This document shows positions 55,801 through 64,000 of a DNA stretch of 64,000 nt, in pieces. Positions within the stretch are counted from its first letter, which is position 1. The number at the start of each line of letters is the position of its first letter. The notes below the pieces were generated by a model, which did no database searches, was not told where the DNA came from, and saw nothing but the letters and a program-made list of their open reading frames with translations. Source of the stretch: Isoetes taiwanensis (lineage: Eukaryota; Streptophyta; Lycopodiopsida; Isoetales; Isoetaceae); NCBI GenBank assembly GCA_021234155.1, contig JAJEKV010000056.1, forward strand, positions 4,842,356 to 4,906,355, written 5' to 3'. The translations under genes were made by a program, and so were the position numbers.

Positions 55801-56560
55801 TCTCGCAAAAATTGCCTTCTAAATGCCATGGCAACAGCTTTTTCGTGGAATAGATAGAACCCTTGAAATTGCAGATTGATTGATCCCCGGGTCCAACAGT
55901 CGCCATTTGTAGAGTGCTCTTTTTGCTTGCAAAATATCGCTTTTTCTTTGCATTTTTGGGCCTGCATTGTCTCTGACATTGGAAATCATGGTATGCATTA
56001 CAGCCGTGTTCTTGGATCCGTAATTCTCCTTTGCAATGGTAATGTGTATTTTTCTTCAAAAGTCTTTGAAGAATTCTCCCTTTGTCTAAATCCTCTTAAA
56101 CATTCCTCACAATGTGATTAAAAGAGTCGCTTAGCTCTTTTGACAAAATCTTGCAAACCTTCTATCAATCGAGAAAATGTTTTCTTCTTCTCATTTGGTG
56201 CAATGTTTTTTTTTCCTTTAGTTTCAATCTCTTTCGATTCTTCTTTCCTCTTGGCTTCAAAATCCGTGATAAATTCTCCTTTCCTCGACGCAATGCTCTC
56301 GAATTAGAATTGGGATTGGCATTCTGATTGAGAATTGCAAGTGAATTATCACCATGGGAACAGATCAAAGATTGAATTGATTGAATTGAAGACAGCCAGA
56401 AAATCTCAAGCATGTGAAATCTTCGAAAAGAATGACAACCAAGAATTTCCTCCAAGAATCCGCCATCTAGAAATCCCGCCAAACATGAAAATTCATCTCC
56501 CACCGCGACGGATCATCCATGTCATCGATCCCTACCTCCACGGGATGATCCGCTCTATTT
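52840..56560 (-). pseudogene. transposase-like gene (E2) with DFAENY, SDxCxxQFK and HGKGxxD motifs
   Basis: Spliced minus-strand gene. Exon pieces: 56059-55673 'MKKNTHYHCKGELRIQEHGC' to 'EIARSGKYWDENTEYHLIR', and 55365-55190 'GVLRNVNVSAKFVASRICMA'. Then 54317-53973 has 'YVIDFAENYGL' (Asp 54185) and a Glu/Lys coil. Next, 53923-53696 gives 'FWSDVCSSQFKSSRPFHFLG' (Asp 53842) and 'LLWNFFASSHGKGEHDS' (His 53737, Asp 53719). The end is Cys-rich ('LSCFCNYCI', seen best at 62562 in the second unit) and acidic. The DFAENY..SDxCxxQFK..HGKGxxD order recurs in uncharacterised transposase-like proteins of animals and plants, as I recall. Spaced acidic residues suit an RNase H-fold nuclease. It is probably the element's mobilising enzyme, but the family name is not known to me. 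Confidence 0.6.
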
Positions 56561-56589
56561 CGAGTAATCATCAAACGATGTCGTTGAAC

Positions 56590-56830
56590 TAAAAAGCACT
56601 CGAGGGTAAAGCACCTAGCACTTTACAAAGACTTGTCCCGACAAGGCTTTTTGGGTAGCATTACCATATTTACAATCTACCGCACTATTTGCTCGGCCAG
56701 ACACCTTTGAAGTAAATATACCGCACTATTTGCTTGCTTTCACGCTCAAGCAACATACCGCACCATTTGCTTCCTTTCACGCTAAAGCAAATAGCTTTGT
56801 GGTTATTTCGAAGCTAAAGGAGCGGGCCGC
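56590..56830 (-). promoter_or_regulatory. upstream region of the transposase-like gene: inverted promoter block plus array-2 sites
   Basis: Reading on the minus strand, GCAAATAGTGCGG is followed by GGTAATGCTACCC and an A run (56674-56648), as upstream of RING gene 2. Further right are CGCACTATTTGC (56683), CGCACTATTTGCTTGC (56722) and CGCACCATTTGC (56759), degenerate array-2 half-sites in the same orientation. Confidence 0.6.
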
Positions 56831-56933
56831 CGCCATTTTGTTTGCTTGTCCGGGCTTTTGGCAATTTAATATCCGCTTTTGTGGTTCTCGCCGCTTTTCC
56901 TCATACTTTCCAAGTAAATGGCTTTTAGTTCTC

Positions 56934-58488
56934 TTCCTCGCCCGCATCGAAGTTGTTGGAAGAAACTTATGATTTCAAAGAATGGATTTTTCAAGAGATC
57001 AACTCGGTCACGGGCTATTGAGCCCTTGAGAAATATTACATTTCAAAGATCGATCAGGCCTTTCACTTGTAGATGGCAGGCCATCTTACAAGGAAAGAAA
57101 TATGCCACATCTTTGCAAAGTATGCAGCAAAGCTTGTATTCAATTCATTCGCACCATCCCCAATACTAGTTCCATGCTCGGCAGAGCAAATGCCTCTAAA
57201 AAGCTTGAAAGAAATCACAAAGAGTAAAAAGGAGGGAAGAGCATTTGACTCAAGCAAATCATTGGATTTTATTGAGACAAGTATTCACCGCGGTTTAACC
57301 ACTTTGGGGAGGCGATGCTTTATGGTGGCCCCGCTTTTTCTCAAGAACGGATATTTTGCAAGCTTTATTACAAGGTCGAAGACCGCCACATTCAACCGCC
57401 ATCTAGGCAAACTCTCCCGCGCAAGTTGATAATCAAGAGGAACATGTAGAGATATTGGCTAGCTCGATGAAGATGACAGAAGTCATGTACACCGCCCCGT
57501 GACGCACAAAGACAACAAGTTGCTCGAAAGTATCCGGGTTCACCTCGAGATTCGTAAAGGAATGCTCATAGCCGTCCCACCGATAATGATGAGTCCGGGA
57601 AGCCGCTCGCTAGCTAAAGTATTGAGGTAACAAGAGAGGATGGAATTCCCACTCAACTAAAAGTGCACCGATGAGAACAAATGCCGCCGCTAAGCTTTCA
57701 AAGGGGAGTTATACTTTGGAGATGGTAAAAACAGAGGGAAAGAGAGCAAAGTCCAAAGCAAGTACCGCCGCCATAGATCTATCCAAGTGAAGGTTCTTGC
57801 ATATGACTTTGTTCTCGACCGCCGCTAATAAGTTACGTGATGGTCACTCAAACTTTAATAAGGTCAAGATGTGGATTAGACAAACAACCTAGAAAGGTGG
57901 CCAAAAAGATGATGATGAGGACTCACTTGTAGACAAAGGAGGAAGAAGATCGCTCGAAAGTACATCCAGCTTTTGAGAGTGAAGTTGAGGATGAAGGCTC
58001 AAGTGATCGGGATTAAATGAGTCTGAGGATGAGATGCATCCCGATCTTGCCGCAAAATGTAAGTTTGTCCGATGACTCAAACATGTAAAAACGTAAAGAG
58101 CAGTGATGACCGGCCTCATCAAAATGTTCTATATTTTTGACAATTTTGTTCATAATTTTGTACAATTTTCACAACCATGAATATATCACTTCTTTGTCAC
58201 TCTATTACCCTTTGCTATTTTTTTAATTGCCCCTTTTTGCTACACTTTATAAAAAGTAATTATTTTTTGTTCTAGTTTAGAGGATGAAAATTGCTATTTG
58301 AAATTTTTGCATGAAAGTTATGTTCAATCAACCCCTCAAAAATGGTACCTAAATTACTTAAATTGTCACACCTCACCACAAAAAAAAAATCTTAAAATGG
58401 ACTTTTTATGGAATTTTAGGGAATCTTTCAAAGATTCCTTTGAAGTGCGCTCTTTCCAAATAAGTGCTTCATCATTTTAAACTTTGTT
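56934..58488 (+). pseudogene. 3' part of the E3 plus-strand gene and E3 right end, second unit
   Basis: Repeats 'EETYDFKEWIFQEIN' (56955), 'FAKYAAKLVFNSFAPSPILV' (57112) and 'SKKEGRAFDSSKSLDFIETS', then the Lys/Asp-rich tail and the E3 inverted repeat ending ..TTTAAACTTTGTT at 58488, with AAGG following. Confidence 0.75.
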
Positions 58489-60325
58489 AAGGATACACGG
58501 CCTTTCAAACCATGGTTTGCAGCCTCGAAAGCGCATTCAATTGATGGCAAATAATGTTACACAAGAACAAGGGGAATCGGGCTTTAAAGAACCCCTCAAT
58601 TCCAAGTCGGCGGTCGGCACTAAAGTTGTCGCTATTCAGCCACATCCGGGCAAGGCCAAATTGGACGCTTTATTAAGGATTCTTTATCCGTGATGGGGTT
58701 TCAAACAATGAAATGAAGCAATTTGCCCTTGCATTTGCTTGGGAAAATTGCCAAGAAGGTCTTGAAGATCCCGGGCCATCAAATCAATTGGGCTGCATAT
58801 GGTGCAATGTGTTATGGTTTACGTGCATAAAGGTGTCGAGAGTTCGTGGTTTTAAAGAGAAACAAGAAATTGATTCAAAGCCTCGCCGAAAGCAAAAGAG
58901 GTAGCAAGTAGTAAACTTGATCGCATTAAACTTGAAACCGAATCGCAGATAGTGACAGAGAATTTGGAAAACTTATGATCAAGAAAAACTCGATGGAAAA
59001 AGAAATGCAGATATAGTTGTTAGCCCGGCAAAATTAAGAAAAGTCAAATGACAAAATTTTTAAAAAGGCTAACCTAAAAAGACACAAAGATGGAGCAATT
59101 GAAATCACCGCTTGTTGAAAAGAGGGGCCCTGCTCATGACACAGAAGTAGAACAGAAAAATAAAGGAGTTGGAGAGAAAGTTAATGTTTGAGGAGTATGT
59201 CGCAGAGTCCATGGAGTCATTATGCACTGAGATCCGTGATCTGATTTTGAAGAAGGGAAATTTGGAGGCGCAATTAATTCAACCGATGGTGACATCAAGG
59301 CAGCCAAGGAATATGCAAAAACCTTGACAAATTAGGAGACATCAAGAATTCAACTTTCTGCGCGATCAACACCATCAAGAGAAATCTTCCGTGTTTTTAC
59401 AAAATTTTTGTAATGCTTGTGGTTTGGGATTTCCGATAAGTACAAGCTTTTTTTAATTTGATTGCTCACATGAATATCATGTGATGTGTGTCTGCCTTTG
59501 TTAAAGGAAGGCAAATGTTTGAAATGTGAATGCCTAGTTCCCAAGACCTTTATGTTGAGCTTGGCTTGAGCATTCCTCAAGCAGCTTGAGCAGGTGTTGC
59601 TTCCTTTGATCCTAGATTAAGTTTCGTGAAATCAGATTTGGGATCAAATACGTGCCCGCAATTGAAGATGTAGTAGATGTGCAATCGACCAATTGAAGTC
59701 CCCTTCTACTAGCAGTGTTGAGAAGGTTGAGACATGTCGTGATGATTCTCGATATTGAAACAGAATGTTCGTGCACAGTGACCCCAATGCGCTTAAGAAG
59801 TGGCAAAGAAATTTCGTGAAGAAACAAAGGTCGCTTCCAGATGAGGAGATTGAGTATGTCTTACACACTCCAACCGTGAAGAAGCGTAAGCAAGATCAAG
59901 AAGAAAAAGCTGATGTGGTTGTGAAGAAGACAGGGAAGGAAAAGAAGACATTGAATAAAGAAGAGACTAACAAAAGAAAGGAGGTGGCAAGGCCAAAGCA
60001 AAATGTTCGCACTCAAAGCCAAGGTTACTAGAAAGTATCCTTTGAGAGGGAGAGGTCAAAAGAATGATGGGAATGATGCAGGGCAAATTTAACTTGCAAG
60101 GCAATGAAGAAGAGGTTGAGAAGGATGTCATGGACAACATAAACTCAACCCTTTGGCCGATATTGCAGTGCAGGGTTTGAAAGTTCAAAAGAAGTTCATG
60201 AAGAGCGCCTAATACCGAACTCCGCACCAAATGTACAAGCCGCAAAGACTATCCAGACAAGATAAAGGTACAAAACTTGCAAAAGAATGATTGAATCCAT
60301 GAGGGGAATAACAACATCCCCTTGA
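58489..60325 (+). pseudogene. RING-H2 coiled-coil gene 2, second unit
   Basis: After AAGG the frame reads 'IHGLSNHGLQPRKRIQLMAN' (58493), the best view of the conserved amino block of this family. Then come 'KLDALLRILYP', 'NEMKQFALAFAWENCQEGL', the RING-H2 segment (about 59405-59560) and the basic tail 'MFVHSDPNALKKWQRNFVKK' (59765) to 'VVVKKTGKEKKTLNKEETNK'. The tail is open over 88 residues here but broken in the first unit. Comparing both units with RING gene 1 gives the likely original reading. This copy lacks the first 13 codons, which lie only at 40777. Confidence 0.65.
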
Positions 60326-60554
60326 GCGTAATAATTCATTCCCGATTGTTTAATTTGAATTTTAAATTATTGTATTCATTATTTGAGTTGTCTTCTGTAA
60401 ATCTTCGTGGAGTGACCAAGTAGTCCAAAGTGATGAGGACTTAAATGTATCCCAATTAACTTCCGTGTCTTGTGCTTTTTTAATTTAATCTCAATATTTG
60501 TACTTGAATTTGGGTGTGTATTCACTTGATTAATGTTGTGAATGTTAGGTCCAT

Positions 60555-61362
60555 CAAGTACAAAGTGTAAATGTAGCTTCAAGTTCCACCGCACTACCGA
60601 TTGTTATTAGGTAAAAGAGATTGCCGATTCTAGATCTTAATGGCGCTCTCGTGAAGACCTTTAGAAGAAGCAATCAATTGAGGGATGATCTTAAAAAGAT
60701 AAACCCCTCAATTATTAAAATCATCAACAACTAACAAAGTAGTTGTATTTAGGCCGAGTACATGCTTTCTTGGAGGAAGCATCTTACCGGTATGACTTAG
60801 CTATTTGGTCCTCTATGAACGTATTTAATGTTCATGAGGTGCTTGATGTCTTATGTCCCGCTAAGAAAGACAAATTCATCTTCATTTGGGACCGTGAGTT
60901 TCGTGGATGAGATGCCTTTCAAGTATCCTTTGAGTCTTCTAATCCTATTTTTATGAAGCCACTCCATAAGGTATATGCAGCCTTTCCCCGAGTATGGCGT
61001 AAAATGTAATTTTGCAGATGATGAGGTTTACAAGACATTGCCCCCCACCATTTACTTCCATTATGGTGCCTACTTTCACCTGTCAGCCAACTGATACAAT
61101 TCTGGACGTTTATTTGCTTCCAATAATTAGACAGGTTACACATGCCGAAGATACTTTAGTCAGATCAAGGATAACACTAGAGCGTAATGTTATACAAGTC
61201 TTTCCTTGGGTGTTCTTGAAGAATTATTCCAGCCAGTAACATTGAGCAGATAAGAAACCCGCCGGTCAAAGCATACCGCAAGGGCCGATTCGGTTAGTTG
61301 ATGCACATCAAATGTTTTCGCGCACTGCTTGGTTCATCTACGGAAGTTTTTAGATTCCCCGA
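60555..61362 (+). pseudogene. FCP1-like phosphatase homologue 2, second unit
   Basis: The motif appears as 'LILDLNGALVKTFRRS' (about 60625; the first unit has V where this has A). 'YDLAIWSSMN' and 'FADDEVYKTL' are recognisable, along with the C-terminal 'CYTSLSLGVLEEL' in pieces. More frame breaks than in the first unit, most at positions where the first unit has CTG or CAG (for example 60589, 60787, 61257). Confidence 0.65.
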
Positions 61363-61849
61363 TCCTAGTGTAAACTTTTTTAAATTGCCTCAATTTTGTT
61401 ACATAGAGGCATGTAAATATGTGAGTGCAGATTTGCCTCCATTTTGTACAGATACTATGAGAGTACAGATTTGCCTCCATTTTGTAACTACAAAAGAATT
61501 TTGTACCATCTTGCAATGTAATATATCTTCATTCTCTTTCATTGTGTTCTTTTATGAATTTTCTTGAAATTGCAAAGTTAATTGTGCGATGTGATGCTTT
61601 CCCCAATTCAAGAAAAAATAGTTGAGAATCCAAGACTAATTACGTACCACAACCCAAACCGCTTTGCAAATGATTTTAATCTTGGCAGAACTCAAAGGAG
61701 TTGAGAAGATGTGGATTGATTTTGGACCAAGTATTGCATCGACCTTGTTCATATTGATGACACCACCAGGTCAAAATTTGGTCAATGTCCCCGGCCGAAG
61801 TCAACTTTTTGCGCACTTCCCAAAGATCGTAATTCAGGAATTAACCTCC

Positions 61850-64000
61850 CACTAGATTCAAATTTTGAAGACTCTCGCCTCCCGTAAAACCTCAGAATGT
61901 TAGTGTCAGAGTGCTTTAAGTGTCGTGGGCAAAGACTTATCGAACATGCTAAAACAACTAAAAAAAAGGGGAAAATACCTTTTGATCCCCGCAGCTTGCA
62001 TCCATTATACTTCATCCATTATCTTCTATGAGGTAGTTGGAATACTACTCATGATTTGTTGGCAAGTGTCTTCATCCATGGTATACATGTTAGAGTCATC
62101 TTCATCCTAATCATGTCAAACTTTGACAGCCTTTTTACAAATGGCTATAAACACTTGCCTCAGTTTTGTCGTCCATCACCAAAATTTAGACTACCCGAAT
62201 TTGTTTGTAATAAAGTCCCGAGACAATAACTTTTCTACCCCAAACACATTTCCCCATCCATCCTTATAATTTTCTAGCAAAGTATTCTTTGCTTCAGTGC
62301 ACCTAAGCACATAAAAATCTACCCCTTCTTCATTACCTTCTTCAAAGATTTACAAAGAAAATTATCCCCCACTTCTATCATGGAACTCATTACATCATCT
62401 TCATCCTCTTCTTCTTCCTCAATATCAAACTCGGCCTCTTCTTTCATTTTCAATGTTGTCACCGTATTCCTAGGCTCCTTTAACCCCAACTCACCGCTTC
62501 TCCCAATCACCAATTCACTCACATACACACATTTATCCCACTTGAATTGAATGCAATAGTTGCAAAAGCATGACAATGGTCTATAAGCTACCTTCAAAGA
62601 GTTTTCCTTGTCACATGGCCTGATGCAGTGAATCTTTGTTGTTCCCTTCAAGGTATGGCATTCAGTTGCATCCATTGTACTTCATTTGCTCTTGAGTTAG
62701 TATCCTCTTTATAACCGCATTCAAAGACTATCATGCTCACCTTTGCCATGTGAGCTAGCAAAAAATTCCATAGGAGATCCTTACCCTTTCTCCCATAAAA
62801 TCTACCAAGAAAATGGAATGGTCTTGAAGACTTGAACTGTGGAAGAACAAACCATCACTCCAAAATACATGTTTTTATATTCAACTCCAATACTTTGCAA
62901 CCAATCAAAGATGCATTTGTAGACAATGTTGGACAAATTTCGTGGTCATGTGTTTTGTCATCATCAATATAGAAATGAGTCTCCTTCACAATACCTTTGA
63001 GAGTTTGTTTTCTTCTCCTTGGCCGAAGTCCTTGTTCTTCTTGTTCAAGCTCTCTTCCTCTCTTCCTTCTTTTTTCTTCTTTCTTCTTCTTTCTTCATCC
63101 TCCCTCGTAAGTAATATGCACTAGAATTGACACCGATCAAGATGCCAATGACAGATTGAGCTTCCCCGTTGATCTTAAACCGTAATTTTCTCAAAGTCTA
63201 TGACGTAAAACAATAGTATCATCCGGGTATGGTTGCCAAGCATTTCTTGAATTCCTTAGCTTGCCAATGAGCTTTATAATTATGTGGAACAAAAGACTTC
63301 ATAGTCTTTTTTGCATGCTCATTAAATTCAAAAGGATCGCCTGCCTTGTAGGCCAATCTAGTAACCTTTGCGTGTTTCTTAGATAGCTTTGGCAAGATTC
63401 TTTCTTTGGACTTCTTGTCGCCGGGCCAATGTCAAATGATTAGCTCAACTCCTAAAAAGTAATATGCTTGAATTTGATAGTTAGTACCTTTTCAAATACT
63501 TTCCATTGGACATTGATAGACTTTTGCTTGTTCCTCTCTTTAAGACATGTTGGCAACCCGCAATATAAAACAATAATGGCGATGTATCGCATGCAAACTT
63601 TCCCAATTCAAGAAAAAACAGCCTAGACTCTAAGACTCCTTACAGCCACAACCTAATGGTTTTGCAAATGATTTTAATCTTGGCATGAACTCAAAGGGGC
63701 TGAGAATATGTGGATTTAGTCTGGACTGAAGTCTTGCATCAGAGCTTGTTGAAAATGATCACACCGACCGGGTCAAGAATTGGTCAATGTCCCCGCGTAA
63801 TCCAAGATTTTGCACATCACTCTAATAGGATAATTTTGGAATTCTATCACCGGATTAGACTCTCGACAACTCAGAGAATACCTCGCAAAAACCTTAGTGC
63901 TTCAAATAAAAGCAAGGCACAATGTGATTTAGTTACGACTTAGTTATTTCAAGGTAGCAGCACTTTGAAATTTCAGAGAACATAAATCAGCAGCATGAAC
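61850..64000 (-). pseudogene. transposase-like gene, second unit, truncated by the window end
   Basis: The carboxy-terminal part is clearer here: 62675-62319 reads 'ECHTLKGTTKIHCIRPCDK', 'AYRPLSCFCNYCIQFKWDKC' and an acidic run 'EFDIEEEEEDEDD'. The HGKG and SDxC regions are at about 62745-62860 and the DFAENY region at about 63190. Upstream exons fall beyond 64000. Confidence 0.6.

Larger units (their letters stand above)
36016..56933. mobile_element. element E2 (ParB/MTase element), contains nested E3
   Basis: The left boundary is placed where the E1 phosphatase homologue stops and palindrome array 2 begins. Contents: ParB/MTase gene 2 (+), RING gene 2 (+, split by E3), FCP1-like gene 2 (+), transposase-like gene (-), then array-2 type sites again (56675-56830). 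The promoter block GGTAATGCTACCC occurs in opposite orientation at 40556 and near 56660, upstream of genes facing inward. The true right end is cut off by the junction of the 9-kb direct repeat at 56934. The left terminus and target duplication could not be fixed. Confidence 0.55.
47929..56933 (+). repeat. first unit of a ~9-kb direct tandem repeat
   Basis: Sequence from 47929 (CCTCGGCCCGCAT) reappears at 56934 (CCTCGCCCGCAT) in the same order and orientation up to the window end. The matching end point is about 54986. The unit includes the right part of E3, RING gene 2, FCP1-like gene 2, the transposase-like gene and the visible right end of E2. Confidence 0.92.
56934..64000 (+). repeat. second unit of the ~9-kb direct repeat, incomplete at window end
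   Basis: Collinear with 47929-54986. The differences are mostly 1-2 base indels and CTG/CAG to CCG/CGG/CGT changes. The 47929 break lies inside the E3 plus-strand gene, so the repeat arose after E3 inserted, or was created in assembly. Confidence 0.9.

Noticed and set aside
27756-64000. Endogenised giant virus segment (ParB-like, methyltransferase, RING and phosphatase genes together)
   Set aside because: The genes have spliceosomal-type intron signals, the units have TIRs and short target duplications, a transposase-like gene is present, and no capsid, packaging ATPase or polymerase gene was seen.
1-64000. tRNA, rRNA or other structured RNA genes
   Set aside because: No cloverleaf, box A/B pair or rRNA core sequence was recognised on reading. 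A covariance-model scan would be needed to exclude small RNAs.

Overview
The window looks like a transposon-rich, probably heterochromatic part of a land-plant nuclear genome. The evidence is a non-chromoviral Ty3/gypsy element of Tat-like structure (aspartic-protease gag-pol, Asp-tRNA-like primer site, antisense ORF and extra sense ORF after integrase), a plant-type LINE with a zf-RVT tail, Helitrons, Mutator-like MITEs and intron-bearing genes. No ordinary single-copy host gene was recognised. A seed-free vascular plant is possible, but the sequence does not prove it.

Layout. 1-1.5 kb: 3' end of a LINE. 1.5-7 kb: A+T-rich spacer with a candidate minus-strand retrocopy (poly-T 2368-2401), purine satellites (3632-3926) and one Helitron 3' end (4105). 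6996-27755: retrotransposon A, split at 10954/22123 by a second, complete but decayed copy B (10955-22122; 5-bp target duplication AAACT). B carries a 237-bp MITE in its integrase.

27.8-64 kb: the unusual part. Three related large elements (here E1, E2, E3) appear nested in one another. Between them they encode a RING-H2-like coiled-coil protein, a HAD/FCP1-like phosphatase homologue, a transposase-like protein with DFAENY, SDxCxxQFK and HGKGxxD motifs, and a gene joining a ParB-like domain to a beta-class DNA amino-methyltransferase-like domain. Three copies of the ParB/MTase gene are present (28579-33760 minus, 36182-40386 plus, 41368-44525 minus). Each lies with its own array of short palindromes: AAATTGGGCG..CGCCCAATTT for E1, AAATGGCGC..GCGCCATTT for E2 and GGTATAAATTTATACC for E3. 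Sites cluster at promoters and at the flanks of the methyltransferase gene. E3 (40816-49491, terminal inverted repeats, 4-bp duplication AAGG) sits in the RING gene of E2, and removing it with one AAGG restores that reading frame. E2 appears to sit in the phosphatase gene of E1. A 3.26-kb Helitron (29747-33003) sits in the E1 methyltransferase exon and a Mutator-like element (37814-38473) in the E2 gene.

From 47929 a ~9-kb segment is directly repeated (56934 to the window end). The two copies, and other repeat pairs such as the two LTRs of B, disagree mainly where one has CTG/CAG and the other CCG/CGG/CG/CGT. This suggests base-calling error at CHG-methylated cytosines, so many frameshifts reported here may not be biological. 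Working idea: each ParB-MTase protein recognises its own element's palindromes and marks or regulates it, in a way formally like the VANC anti-silencing proteins of VANDAL transposons, but built from different domains.
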